Source: Panonychus citri (Eukaryota > Arthropoda > Arachnida > Trombidiformes > Tetranychidae). From it: a stretch of DNA of 64,000 nucleotides. Below, one piece after another: positions 1 through 13,348 of the stretch. How positions within the stretch are numbered: the stretch's first letter is position 1; each line of letters begins with the position of its first letter. A program made the position numbers and the translations under genes. The notes below the pieces were generated by a model, which made no database searches, was not told the origin of the DNA, and saw only the letters and a program-made list of their open reading frames with translations. The stretch is from assembly GCF_014898815.1 (NCBI RefSeq), contig NW_026515488.1, positions 1 through 64,000 on the forward strand. The letters are read 5' to 3'.

Positions 1-1427
1 TCCAACTCATTTCCAACAAAATAAAACTCAATACAAGAAACAATATAAATCCATTGACAATTAATCAACATTATTTTTCATACAATTAACTAATCTTCAC
101 CATCTTAAAACTTATCTAACATTATTACAATTAAATATCGTTGATTAATATACATTTAATCAATGATTAACCAGATTGTATATTCAAATTTCCACTTCTA
201 ATCAGAATAACCAGAATTGTGATAATATTTAATCAGATTAATTGTAGGTTGTTGTTATCATTATTATTACCTGATTATGATTATTATATTTTCATTTGCA
301 AAGATTATTTGTAAAAAAACATGAATGAATAATTAACTAATTTTCATCCTCATCTTCACAATGATTATGTAGGAATGAGTTAAATCATTACTAATAATCA
401 AGAATGATTAATTCATCATCTTGTCTGTTAATTATAAGGGGAGGAGACAAAAATAACAATCATTTACATTTGAATAGATTAATAATGAAGATCGTTTATG
501 ATTTATGTAATAATTAACGAAGTGGATAATTTAATCTTACTCTTAATTTTTGTAGATTAATTAACAATTTGAATCAGTTGATTAGGTTTCTTTTTCCTGG
601 TTGATGATGATGAAAAAAAAAGTGTCACTGGTTTTGAGTTATTGGTGAAAATGATGACAGAAGGGGGAAAAATATGATATCAAGTGATGAGGATGAACAT
701 TTGATGATGATGAAGATGATTTCTCGTCAGTTATCATCCGGATGATGATAAAATCCTCTTGATATATAGATTTTCATGTATCACAATTAAGCCTTGAAGG
801 TAAACTGAGAGAGAGAGAGAGAAAATGTCAACATGGTGAATCAAGTTTTCCCGTTTCAATGGATTCACAATCTTATCACCAAACTCTGAACAAAGTTCAG
901 TATCACCATGAGCTCAGAATATTATTTATAATCAAGAATAAGTGACAACTTTTTTCTTCCAATTCTTTTTCAAACTTATTGTTCAAATTTCTCATGATAA
1001 TCTATTCAAACAATTAATCTTGAGAATTGCCAGATAATTAGATTAAATTAATCCATTGATTTCGGTGTTAAACTGATGAAAATTTAAATTAGATTCAAAT
1101 GATCAAAGTTAATCAACTTTAATCTTGAACATTAAATCAATGGAAAGGTTTTCTTATTCAGTTTAATTGTTAATGTCTTCAATTTGATTATTAGTTTAAC
1201 TTTAGTTCGTTAGTTAATTAATTGTGATTACTTTGCATTTCGATTTGATCGAAATTTTTTTTCTCCTCTTTGTCTTCTTTCATTAATTAATTAATACAAA
1301 GATTCATTGTAAATCCTAATCGCTAATTGTTGTTAGTAATATTATTTTTTCTTGTTCCTCATTTTTTTCCCAATTTATGATGAAAGACAATTAACTTTAA
1401 TCATCGTAATCAACGAGGACCCCTAAG
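1..1427. other. AT-rich non-coding, probably intron of the Nox gene
   Basis: No coding exon could be supported here. The sequence is rich in TTAATC/GATTAA words and GATGAT runs, with a short (GA)n run near 810-822. The coding exon that begins at about 1428 is clearly internal to a longer protein, so this stretch is most simply part of an intron whose upstream exons lie left of the window. That is an inference. Confidence 0.5.
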
Positions 1428-2528
1428 GTTAACAATTTATTTAACCCAAGAGACTCAGGAAACAATGTTGGTTAATGTTAATCGATTAGGAGCTCGAGAT
1501 GAAATGTTAATCAACAATTTACTTCGTAATTCAATTTTCTTGGGTAAACCTAAATTAAAGACAATCTTTCAACAATTACAACGAAACTATCACAATCAAA
1601 AGTAAGTAATTCGATTAATCAAACTAAATAATTAACATTCTCCCATTATATTGGTAACAATCAACCTTAATTTCTCATTATCTCTTATACTTTTCATTTG
1701 ATTCCCTTCTAGTTATTGATTTAATTTTCTCCAAATATTTCCAATAATAACGATAATATTTTCCTCTCCACCGTCAGGGATAAACTTCCCACTCCCACTC
1801 TTAATCCACCCACACATTAATTGATTCATCTAAATGAACATTTCTTATTACCAATGTTACCTTTGATTTCATCTTAAATCCACTTCCTAATTACTTTCCC
1901 GCCTTCATTATCCCAATCCCACTCTAACTTAATCATCAACAATTTCAGGGTCAAATCTCATCTCTCTGAATGAATCAATTTTCATCATCCTAGCTAATAG
2001 GAAATGAATCATCAATAATATTAAACAATAAAGATTAAGATGATTAAATATCATCAGAATTAGGATTAGGATGGAAAACTAATAAAATCGTTGACAATTA
2101 ACTAGAAATCATCATTGTGGTGATCAAGATGATTACAATTGCTCAAATCAAGAGGAATCATGACAATCAACTGATTCTCTCCATGTAAACATTAGATGAT
2201 CTATTAATAGTTTTGTTGTATTTTCATGGGGAATTCATTATGAATGGAATGATGAAAATTCTGATGGAAAATTTTTCTTCTCTAATTGTCTTTCAATCAG
2301 TTTTATTAATTCAATTTCTTTTTCAATACTTACCTGGTTCAATTACCTTTAATTATCTCATTACAATCAACTAATTGTTACAATTTAATTGTTTTCTTTT
2401 TCTCCATCAGAGTTTCTGTATTCTGTTCTGGATCTTCAGGATTAAGGAAAGAAATTAAGAAAACATGTCGGACAATTAACTTAAATGGAAGTCGATTTGT
2501 CTTTAAACATGAAGATTTTGGATTCTAA
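1428..2528 (+). CDS. NADPH oxidase, Nox4-like, C-terminal end (partial, 2 exons)
   Basis: Two exons can be read: 1428-1601 (donor GTAAGT; acceptor CTAAG at 1427 is my choice) and 2411-2528 (acceptor CATCAG, stop TAA). The phase fits across the 809 nt intron. The peptide runs from IYLTQ through LGKPKLKTIFQQL and VSVFCSG to SRFVFKHEDF. This is the order of the end of the NAD(P)H-binding domain of NOX ferric-reductase-type oxidases: the IxLYLSQ strand, a GRPxW-like helix start, the VFxCGP-like nucleotide loop, and the terminal FxFxxExF that sits over FAD/NADPH. It resembles Nox4 more than Nox5 or Duox (from memory, no alignment run). Such enzymes pass electrons from cytosolic NADPH across a membrane to O2. 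The usual CGP appears here as CSG. The membrane and FAD-binding exons are outside the window. AATAAA at 2675-2680 is a likely poly(A) signal. Confidence 0.72.
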
Positions 2529-2915
2529 TTAACTAATTGTAACAATTGCCAGCGATTAGTTCAGATGATTATCTCATCTAATTCAATTGTAAATATCTAT
2601 CATATTGATCACTTTTGACAATCAAAGGAATTGATTATATTTGATCAACACTCACAAATTGTTGATTAATTTGAAATAAAAGTTTTTTAAATCATCATCA
2701 AGATTCATGATTAGTTTTTATTATCAATTAAAATTAATTTGAACAATTTAATTGGTTGAAATTTGGATCAATTTTAAAACAATTAACTATTAGATTGATA
2801 ACTTTTCTTTTATGTTACTAATTGAGATTCAGTTTCTTTGTACCTTATCAATTACGATTAGCAATTAATTAATTGTAATCTCATGTACAATCCTCTGAGT
2901 CGTTGAATCAACTCA
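2529..2915. other. Convergent 3' UTR space between the Nox and NETO-like genes
   Basis: No ORF is supported. AATAAA on the plus strand at 2675-2680 suits the Nox gene. TTTATT at 2717-2722, an AATAAA on the minus strand, suits the NETO-like gene. The two 3' UTRs probably abut or overlap. Confidence 0.45.
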
Positions 2916-5039
2916 TCATGATACTTGTGATGACCCGAGGGTATAAAAGTTATTATCATGAAGGGTAAGTGGAGGTGGTGGAGGCACTTGAAATAAATTT
3001 GATCGTTGACCATGAATTGAACATTTACCCACCGGTGGGGTGGAAGTTGAAACAATTATATTACCAAGTGATGATGCCGATAGTGGTTTGGTTAATTGTT
3101 GTTGTTGATTATGGTGTTTATTTGAATGATGTCGAGGAGTCCGCAGTGAGCCAGTATGATGATTCACTGAAGGAACCGAAGACGATGCTAGTAAGAGAGG
3201 TAAAGTGGCCTCATCTTCGGGTGTTAACATAGTCGTTGATCGATGATGATGATGATGATGATGATGTTTCTTTAATTGATTAATAGCCTGTTGGTATTGA
3301 TTCTGATTTTGTGATCGACGATAAAAAGTATCCAAAGGTAATAATAACTCAGAAGGTGGAGATGAAGGTGTATCATGATTTTCCCCACCGCCGCTGCCGT
3401 TGGCCACAAGTACATAGGATGATGATTGTGGACTATGATTTAAATGTTTAACACTAATCGAACCATCGGATGTTGTTTTCACCGTGAATGCCGATGACCC
3501 AGACCCGTGAAGGCCACTTTGAGACACTGACGATCGATGGTCATCAAGATTTGACCGACGACGACGACGACGACGACAATGACATAGGAAACAAATCAAT
3601 CCACAGGAAACACTAATCAGTCCCAGAATTGTAACAATTGTGTATAAACGGTTGGAAACGTTACCTTTTTTTATAAGAGAGATTTAAAACAAATTAACTG
3701 TGGTGTAACAATTAACTAATTGTTTGAACTTACATTGGTCTTCATCGGATGAATCTTGTTCACTACAATTGGGAATCCCATCACATTTCAATGATTTATC
3801 AATACAAAAGTATTCCTTACGTTTACAGGTTGACCCACTCTGAGGTGTTAAGCAAAATTCAGATTTGGAACATAGGAAATGTTGACAATCAGCTTAATTG
3901 TTGTAATCCATCAGGATAATTAAGAAGGAGAAAAGACAAAAAAAAGAGAGAAATGACAAAATGATTTATCTTGAAGAGATTTTTAATTGATTAATTTTCT
4001 TGTTGTTATTGTTAAATATTGATCTTTGATTGTTAATTTAAGTAACAATATTCATGGACAATTAACCTTTTGAAATGATTAAATATTGACATGAATTAGT
4101 GATCCTTGAAATAATCACAATCTATTATTAGTTACAATTTATTTTTCCTGTTGATTGGTCTGAATTTTGATGATCATCAACAGATAATCAGTAAATTGTT
4201 ACAACTTTTTCATCATCATTTTTAACGGAAACAAAGGTGAATTCAAGTAAATTAAAATAATCATCAACTTGTATTATAATGATAATCACATTGATTATGT
4301 TAATAGTAATGATTTAGGGTTGGTTAACCATAACGATATGATATCGATCCTTTGATTATCATTTTTGTATCAACAACAATTTAATCAAAATCGTCATCAT
4401 CATTATTAATACAACAACAATTAAAATCTATGTGATTGTATGTGATGATAATCATGTAAACCAATTGATTGTCATCAAAATTTACCATTTAATTGATATA
4501 CAATCAAACAGAACAAAAAAACAAACCAAGAGAATTTTTTTCCTAATCAATCACCTATTGACCTTTTGCTTAAACATGTTAATTGCTACGAAGGAATCAA
4601 GAAGTAATCAGTTAATTATTGTAATATAATAATAATCATAGAAGGTATAAAAAAAAATGTGAAGACACAAAGAAAAAACAAAAAGACAGACTCTGAAAGT
4701 CTACTGGTCATCATACTGGTCATCATCATCTTCATTCCTGGTGCTTAATGGTCACCAAGGAAATGATATTATTCACGCTATCAATATTATTATTATCATT
4801 TATTATATCATGAGCCCAGGGTGGGAGGTGAGGGGTGGAGAGTGGACATTACAAAAAATGATATATGTTTAACTGGACACACACAATAAAGTATCAAAGG
4901 CAAGGTCAACCTTTTACTTTTCGATATTTTTGTTCAACTGTTTCCCCTTCAGATTTTCAACTCCTGATTTTACCTTGTCCAGTTTTACCCACTGCCACTC
5001 ATCATAATCATCATCCTGGTCATCATCTTGATTCTCTCC

Positions 5040-5070
<31 letters not shown>

Positions 5071-8000
5071 CCTCTCTCTGACCATTTCTCCCAAAGGAAG
5101 ACAATGAAGATCCAGAATAGTTTCAACTCATGTGTCCAGTTGAGTGAAACCGAGCGAATAGAAATAAAAAAAAGTTCTAACTCAATGTTCAAAGATAATT
5201 GTTTAGCAATAGTGGTCATAAGTTGTGTCCAATCACAGTATCATCATTATCACCCCACCCATCACCCACCCTCTTCTTAACCTACACACACACATAATAC
5301 ACTTCTACTTGTATTTTTGTCCATTGTTATTATTATTATTGGATGATTATCAGTGGTCAGTGGTCAGTGATATGACAAAAACAAAAATAAAAGTTGACCA
5401 TTTCAACCATAGACTTGGATATTTGTATATTATTTTCATTATTGTTTGTTGTTATTGTTGTTGTTGTTGTCATTGTTGAAGGTGGTGGTGGTGGTGGGTG
5501 AGATGATGATGATGATGATGATGATGACGATGAGTGGACAATATGAATTATGTTGAATATTAAAATGAAATAAATTGTCCGTAAGTTAATTGTTTGGGTT
5601 GACTTATCAATAGGAACAGGAACCAAAAAAAAAAAGTTATTCAGTAAACATTATTTTCCACCTCCCACCCTGTGTATGGGATTACCTATTTTTCACCCAC
5701 TTCTCATTTTAATCATCAACAATCAACAACAATCATCAGATTAAACTTCACATTAAATCACAATTCTTTCAACAATCAAATCTTCACCAATCAAAAAACT
5801 GTTTCTCTTTCCAATCTTAATCATAACATTAAATCATCTCGTGAAATCAAATCCAATCAAATTAATATCACCAGACAATTTATTAATCGTCATAATCAGT
5901 GTTAATTGTGGTTTTTTAATTGTTTTAATCATCAACTGGGATCTCAAGTCTTGATTTTGTTTTTTTTTAGACTTTGTGTTTGTGTTTAATGTGTTAACCT
6001 TTCAGCTTCTTAATTGTTTAATCATTAAGAAAATTTAAAATGAGATTAATCAATTTTCATTGTATTCATTATTATCAATTACTTATTATCGTTCTGATTG
6101 TAACAATAATCTCATTTCAATTGATTAATTGTAATCAAACTGATTCATCTTTAACATTGTTTTCCTCATTTTCTCATCATAATCAAACTCTAATGGTTAA
6201 TCAATCATGTAATCAAAGTGATACAAACATGAAAACAATTACGAGAAGCAATTTAACAGTTAATCAAGATTCAAATATTGATAATTCAAACAATTTAACC
6301 GGAAAACAATCAACTACCACCAGGAATAACAGCAGCCAAAGTGATTTAAATATTAATTATAACAATTACTCTAATTCCAGAGTTGAGAACCAAAGTAAAC
6401 AATCAGAATCAACTACAGTTACTAAAGATCAACAATCAACCCGGACAATTAAATCAGAAAAGTTAATCATCCGTTTGAAACGAGCTCGAGGAAGGAAACA
6501 AAATTTTGGTTCAGATGAAAGGGCTAAAGCTCAAAATGCTGGTAAATCATCAGCACAATCAACAATTAACCATCAACAATTAGCTCTAAAAATTAATTAT
6601 CTTTCACTTGGATTGGCCATTGAAACATTGTTACTAATTAAACAACAATTAAACCAACTAAACCTTTGACCCGAACCTCTAAAGTGATTTACCAACAAAA
6701 ACCAACAATTTAAAACCTTTAACCTTTAACAGCAACAATTAACTCAATCACAACCTTGTAAAACAAGTAATTAACTAATTAATTGATTAACAAACAATAA
6801 AGTAAATCAATAAAAACAAAAAGGTTAAGTTTTCTTGATTGTAATAGTTAATAAATCGTAGAGAAAAAAAAATCAACTTGAAACAATCAATAAATTAATC
6901 GTTTCCTTTTTCATTCCTAACCATTGATTAACTCAAAAAAAAATGTTAACCACAATTTCATCATTGTTATCATGCTATCATCATAATAATCATCATGATA
7001 ATCATCATCATCTCTTCAGTAATCATCCTAATCATCATGATAATTGTAGATTATGATAATAATTAAAGCAAATTTATGCTTCACAGGGACTGAAACATTA
7101 AAAATATGATTAAAATCAATTGCATGCAATTAAACATCCAACTCTTAATAATTAGGGAGAGAGAAACAATTAAATCCAAATGCAAACTTGCAACAATTGC
7201 AATTAATTGTCACATACAACAATCAACGTTTAATGAATAGAAAGTGAATTAAATATAAATTACAATTACAATTAAGATACGAAACATAAATGCAAATGAA
7301 ACATGAAAAAGAAACAAAAATTAATAAGTTGAAAGATTAAGAATCCAAAGAGATTATAAAAAAAAGAGGATTAAGAGGATTAAGATTAAGTGAGAATGAG
7401 AAATTGTTTAATGTTTCCTTATGTTGAGATTATATTATCATTCAAATCCTACTCCACACCCAAGGAAATACTGTTTGACTGGACATCAAGTGACCAGAAC
7501 TCAAAGTGGACACAATTACGTGACCATGATTCAGATTCATGGTTATAACCTGTAACCTGGAGGTTACCGTTAGTTTTTACCGTTATTTTTATACACCAGA
7601 ACCATTTGATTTGCCTTTCAAATATAATCAATTGATCAAAGTAATGATGATGATCATAAATAGCATTTGATTGCTTCAGTTAATTGTGTATTATTTTTTT
7701 GTCCTGGGCATTTAATTGTTGTTGTTGTTGACGATGATTCATTTTACCCTGAAAATTTCATGCTTTGCATTTGATTGTTTTTGTTTTTCATCTCATTGTC
7801 TATCCAATTGTTTAACCAAATTAAATTGTTGTTAAATCATTAATAGATTATCATTATTATTATTATTATCATCATCATCATCATCATGTATCATGATTTT
7901 AATGATTAAAATTACATGTTAAAAATATAATGTTACATATCTAATGAATAACTGAAAATCTTGATTAACTTTTCCCGGAGACTTTCATGATTATCAGAAA

Positions 8001-11000
8001 ATTAATTATCTCACTAATCTAATTTTGATTGTTGTTATTTTCAATCTAATCAATTTTAATTGTGATTATTACCTTTGGGTTTGAATGTAACTGCAGTCCA
8101 AATTAATTTAAATCCAGTTATCTCTTGGGTTGCAACTTGCTCTTCCCATTGAGGAGCAGTAATCTCACTTTTGAATCTAAATTGTTAACAATTAATCAAC
8201 CACAAAGTGAAACCAATTTAATCTCAGTGTTTTCAATACACTTTTAATTACTACTCACCTAATTAGTAAACGGTTATTAGCACTCAGTTGAACTTTATCG
8301 TCCAAACTTTTATAATACTTTAGGTCACCGCAGTATTTTTTAGGCTCATGGTGTTCATAGTCATAGTTTTCATATCCATCATAAATTGCTAGATGAGCTT
8401 CCTTACAATTAGCTAAATTGTTGAGGTTGAAAAAGTTATTTGTATTGATTGTAATTGAAATGAGGGACAATTTAAAATCTCACCTATGGACCCAAACAAT
8501 TGTAATTGCATTATCCTAAGGTAAATGTGTTGATTTTGTTGTACTCTAATTAACCACATACAATCAATTGATTTAGGAAATGAATTTGGATAGTTGGGTG
8601 AACTGATTATCCCACCGAAACCTTTTTCATCACCACCACAGGATTTTTCCTCCCTCACCGGTGGACCAATTAAACCTATGGAAAGTTAAACAGAAAATGA
8701 ATAGGAAACAATGATGAATATTCTGGTCCTCGATTTTTGGTCGATTCCAATCTAATAACTGGACATTAGACTTTACCTTCGTCGACGAACTCATAGAAAC
8801 CAAAGAATCCTTTTACTGACCACATGATTGGATTTGAAAATAATTTCCGCCCTCAGGTGCATCGAAAGTATCGGCGAAGGCACAGTTGAGCCACAATAAC
8901 GTCCCACTAATCGTTTAACATTGAAGGCAGTGATCGTTGATATATCGATATAATCAGATAAACAACTGAAAAGAAAAGATGAAAAATATTGAACGAAAAT
9001 CAATTGGTCAACATGATAACCTTGACCTTCAATTTTCTGTTCTGATATTAGATTGAATTCTTGTCTCGTCATTAGTTTGAGATTAAACTTTTTTTGTTCG
9101 AAACTTTTTCTTCTGCTCTTTACTTTTTCTCTCATTATCGAACTGAATTTTGTCTGAACTTTTTTCCTATCAGTTTCCTTTTCTTGTCTCTCCTTTTTCA
9201 ATTTATCTGAACACTTTGTCGATCACGATTATTATCAAAGTGTTAATGTAACAATAAGTTGGTGATCAACATCTTAATGAACTTTATCTGTGAAACTCAT
9301 AAGATTTTCATGAGGAAAAAAAAACAATTTTCTAAAGGTGAAATCTTATTAATCTTATATATGGATAGAGAAAAAAGTTAACGAATAGAAAAAAAAATCT
9401 AATCAGAAATTTAATCTTCCAATTTAATAGATTGTTCAATTTCCTGAATCAGCTTTTTTTCACTCTGGATAATCAAGATACATGATATTCAAGTATAATT
9501 AACTAATCTTCATGCAAGTCAGCAAATCAACGCCATGAAAACCATCATCATCATCATTGGAATCATTTTGAATTCGAAGAAAAAAATTTATATAAACGAA
9601 TCCAATTCCAAGATGAAATAATATTAATAGTACGAAATTGTGATAATATCATGTGAAAACCTCTGAACAAATTCAATTGTTATATGAAAATGGTGATGGA
9701 CTGATTTCCATCCCAATCTAATCATCAAGTGATTTACTTTTTGCTGTTCAATGTCCATTAAGAGATTGCATGGTAACCATTTGAATGCTCACTGAATCTA
9801 CATGAGAAACAGGGGGAAAAGTAAGAAACAATAAGGGAACAAAAATCATCTAATCTAAAGTAATAACAGAAAACCAATGTAAATGTCATTACATGTAATA
9901 ATATTTTCCAATGGTGCGTGAGCTTCAATTCCTCTTTTAATGGTGAAGATAAGGAGAGAGAAAAAGTTCTGAGAGAAATTCAGAATCACTCTGACTACAA
10001 GAATCATTGAGAAAAGAAAAGGTTATCTTGTAAAATATTCTCTCTCTCTCTCTCCAGGTAGATGATGAAAAATGTATCATGTAAACGAATAGATATAAGT
10101 TCATCTCAAGAAAAGAAAACCTCATCTTCAGAACTCATGATATACACTTTGAATCCATGATAAATGTTATTTTGTCTTGATGATAGTTTCTTGTTTCCTT
10201 TTATCTGTACAAACTTTTTCATCTCTAGATGATAATGTGATAAAATAATTAGAATGTTAAAAGGAAGTAAATTCTGTTAGAATTGAATATTTATCATGAA
10301 AATCATCTTGGAACGAGAGAAAAAAAAACAAAAAGAAAATAATAGTTTTTCAACCAACCATTAAAAGTGAAGGAAATTATTGATTCTTGTGAAAACTTGA
10401 TCATCACTCTAAATTTATATTTGGATCTCATGCTGAGCAGATAACAAGTCAATTGTTGTTACTTTAAGCATCCTCATCTTCATCCTCATCCTCATCATGA
10501 TAATAATGATGAAGATGAGGGAGAAAAATGATAAAAGGATTTAGTTTTTTCTCCTCATCTTCCTTTTTTTATCTTTACTGAACTATTCATGTGCGAGTAA
10601 ACATTTAAACTGATATTCAGGGTAACATGAATTCTTACAGGGTGATGAGAATGATAGCATATTAAAGACCCAGAATTTATCTTTATCAGAAGAATAAGAA
10701 TAAGAATAAGAAGAAGAAAAAAAGTTCGAAGAAAAGAAATATTTTTCTCCATAGAAAATACATTGAATTCTCTAACAATAATATTACCGTTACTTTAACC
10801 TAATTTTCATGGAATTATTTTTTTATCAATTGTTGATGTTTATTATTGAATCAACTTATTGCAACTATTGTCATTCCAATTGAATTATCATGTTCATAAT
10901 TTATATCAAAATCCAGGGAGGGAAAAAAGTTCCAATGGATTGGAAAATATCAAAAAGTTTCCAACGATTATTAGAACTTTTTTCTTGTCGAACTCTCGAT

Positions 11001-13348
11001 TGTGACTAATACAATTGTATTCTTATGGATCTTTTTTTTTACTATCATAGTGATGATTATAAAAGGATTGAATTGATGATGATAATCATCATTAATTTTA
11101 ATTTATCTCATGTTAGATCAATGATTGAACATGATTAGTCCATTTACCTTAGCTTTTTTTACACCAATGAACATTTCATTCAATATATTCACTTGATTTT
11201 GTGCTGAAATTTATCATTTTTCATGATAAATGAGATAAAAAAAGATGATGAAGAAAATTTCATTGTCCAGTTGATGATATTGATGATGATGATGATGCTT
11301 TTGTTATGTCAAAATAACAACAAAAAGCCATACAATGAATAGCTTGATGATGTGAATACATAAAATCATATGTTAACTTGATGGATATCATTTTAAACTG
11401 ATTCAATATCACCAAGTTATCATCATGAAGCATTGAATATTGTTATAGATTGGAAAATATTTTCATTCATGTAAAAAGAGTGAAAAGTTTGACATTCAAA
11501 AAGATGATAAGATCTGATGATAATCTTGATGAAGATAATACTCTCAGTGGAAAAGCATATATGCAAAAAAAAATCTCATGTAGTTTCAATTCTGAAAATG
11601 AATGAAAAAAGTTCTGACTTCTAAACTAATACAATCTTGTAATGATTACAATTTACTGATAATGATGATAACTTTAAATCTCAGTAAACATTAAACACTA
11701 ATGATGTTGATTCAGTTCAGAACTTTTTTATCCATGTTAATTTTTCAGTATTGATGAAATTATGATCATCATGGTGATGAAGATTTTGTTGACAAAGAGT
11801 AACCATAATGATAAACCATTAAATAGCTATGATGATGATAATGATGATTTGAAACTTTCCTTCCAGGTAAACAAAATATTCATGATACTGATATTCATTG
11901 AACTGATTATATTGAATACTTGGAGTGATGATAATATGGTTAATGTTGATGATGAATAAGATTCATGGTTGATATTGATTTTCAACTTACCCTTTAGGAA
12001 AAGGCGACTCCAGGTCAAAAGCAAGGAAAGTAATGTTTATGGCCTCGAAAGGTTCACCTCGAAAGTAATAAATACATCTCATGTTATTTGGATACTTGGA
12101 AGGCCAACTGAGTGAGGTGAAGTTACCAAATTTGGCGAATCGACTCTCGAATACAAATGTACAGTTTTCCTTTCCGCCGATTGCTTGATTGGACGAAGAT
12201 GAATATTACCAATAATTAGAGAGATAAATTTGTTGATTATAACAGTGGAAGAGAAAAAGATCAACAATCAATCAAATTCGATAAAAGAAAGTGGAACAAA
12301 AATTTTCGATTTTTTTTTCTTCTCGAAACTTGTAACACTCAGAACTTTAATATACTTTTTCGTGTTCAAGTTCGGGTGAAATGTCATCACAATATCGACA
12401 ATCATCATGAGAGATAATCATTATTTGTCATCCTGATTACAGGTCCCGCCTTTTTCATGTAATACACACACAATTGAATCCTAGAATTCTGATGATTTCG
12501 GTGATTTTCAGGGGATTCTAAGGATTCCAAATGAAAACTGTCTTTCTTTGCTTCCTCATCAGTTTCAAGTTATCATCTCTCATGTTATATTATTTACTTT
12601 CATGATATCTAAACATATTAAATGTTATTGTTATTATGATAATAATAAAAAACAATCAACTGATAAAATCATGATAATTCTGGTAATCGTCATGTAATCA
12701 GACAGAAATACAAATGTTCATGGTAAGTTTCTTGTTCCAATGCTAAATGATTTTTTCTGTCTTGTTATTTCAACTTTTAATTACATTTCAAGTTAATTGT
12801 AGATGAAATAAATTGCTGATTAGTAACTGTCAAGGATTAACTTTAGTCAATTTGGTCAGTTGTTCAGAATTGCTGATCGCTGAACAATTTGAAATTCATT
12901 TTAATTACCTCTCAATTGATGTTACATGTTAATTAATCTGAATGATTGTTTAATCAATACTATTCTGTTGATTGAACAATAATAATATTGAACTTAATTG
13001 ACCTTTAAATTGTTTCAAGATAATCACCATTTAAAGGTCATCCTAATGATGATCATCATGATGATAATTCATCTTTCCTGATGATCATCAGGATGATGAT
13101 TTCTTATTGGAATTGGATTTTTCCTCCTCAACAAAATAATCATTTTCTCAATTGAGTTATCCCAATCTTATGGGATTCGTAGGTAATGATCATCATCAAA
13201 ATGGTTTACTGATTAATGGACAATCTAAACAATCAGACAATTATTAGAAATCAATTAGAAAATGAAATGATTACTTACTTGATTTGATTTTAATTGTTAT
13301 CACTATTAAAATATCCCAAGTGAGAACCCAAATTGGTTTGAGAGGCAT
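2916..13348 (-). CDS. NETO-like receptor accessory protein (signal/CUB/CUB/LDLa/TM)
   Basis: Eight exons with agreeing phases (transcript order): 13279-13348, 11991-12183, 8777-8965, 8484-8675, 8259-8412, 8073-8176, 3734-3892, 2916-3664; about 602 aa. Exon 1 encodes a hydrophobic leader starting MPLKPIWVLTW. Exons 2-3 form CUB1 (SWPSKYPNN, DYIDI, GRYCGS). Exons 4-6 form CUB2 (GGIISSPNYPNSFP, KYCGD, NNRLLIRFKS). Exon 7 is an LDL-receptor class A module (SLKCDGIPNCSEQDSSDED). Exon 8 starts with one transmembrane helix (LYTIVTILGLISVSCGLIC), a basic stop-transfer run, and a tail of about 220 residues with eight histidines and a proline run before the stop. This is the architecture of NETO proteins, single-pass auxiliary subunits of kainate-type glutamate receptors that act at synapses. 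Exon 3 is one base out of frame within CUB1 near 8811-8836. SOL-1-like CUB proteins are an alternative, but the LDLa-TM order favours NETO. Confidence 0.78.
3893..8072 (-). other. 4.2 kb intron of the NETO-like gene
   Basis: Bounded by a donor (GTAATA) after 8073 and an acceptor (TTAAG) before 3892. It holds a short CT tract near 5048-5077, GAT/ATC runs (for example 5501-5527 and 7855-7887), and the opposite-strand ORF at 6040-6669. Nothing else is supported. Confidence 0.7.
6040..6669 (+). CDS. Hypothetical secreted Asn/Gln/Ser-rich protein nested in an intron
   Basis: A 209-codon intronless ORF on the opposite strand to the host NETO-like intron. Residues 1-31 look like a signal peptide: a positive start (MRLINF) and a hydrophobic core (LLIIVLIVTIISF), with likely cleavage near LINC-NQ. 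The mature part is rich in N, Q, S and T and has many N-x-S/T sequons (NQT, NQS, NLT, NNS, NYS). A basic stretch LIRLKRARGRKQNF near residues 144-157 offers dibasic sites. The C-terminus is a leucine-rich amphipathic segment. AATAAA at 6796-6801 is about 130 nt past the stop. I do not recognise a family. It could be a glycosylated secreted peptide precursor, or an ORF kept open by AT-rich composition. The signal peptide plus poly(A) signal favour a real gene, but only moderately. Confidence 0.45.
   Translation: MRLINFHCIHYYQLLIIVLIVTIISFQLINCNQTDSSLTLFSSFSHHNQTLMVNQSCNQSDTNMKTITRSNLTVNQDSNIDNSNNLTGKQSTTTRNNSSQSDLNINYNNYSNSRVENQSKQSESTTVTKDQQSTRTIKSEKLIIRLKRARGRKQNFGSDERAKAQNAGKSSAQSTINHQQLALKINYLSLGLAIETLLLIKQQLNQLNL
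8966..11990 (-). other. 3.0 kb intron of the NETO-like gene
   Basis: Splits CUB1 between exons 2 and 3 (donor GTAAGT after 11991, acceptor TTTTCAG before 8965). The content is AT-rich, with GAT repeats and a short CT tract near 10039-10056. No supported gene is inside. Confidence 0.7.
12184..13278 (-). other. 1.1 kb first intron of the NETO-like gene
   Basis: Lies between the leader-peptide exon (donor GTAAGT after 13279) and the first CUB exon (acceptor CAAG before 12183). No other coding signal was found. Confidence 0.65.

Noticed and set aside
1465..1973. Small two-exon gene (ATG at 1465, second exon 1949-1973, 53 aa)
   Set aside because: The splice sites fit, but joining 1428-1601 to 2411-2528 instead gives a clear NADPH oxidase C-terminus, so the ATG at 1465 is an internal Met.
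2969..3232. Plus-strand ORF of 87 codons
   Set aside because: Antisense shadow of the cytoplasmic-tail exon of the NETO-like gene.
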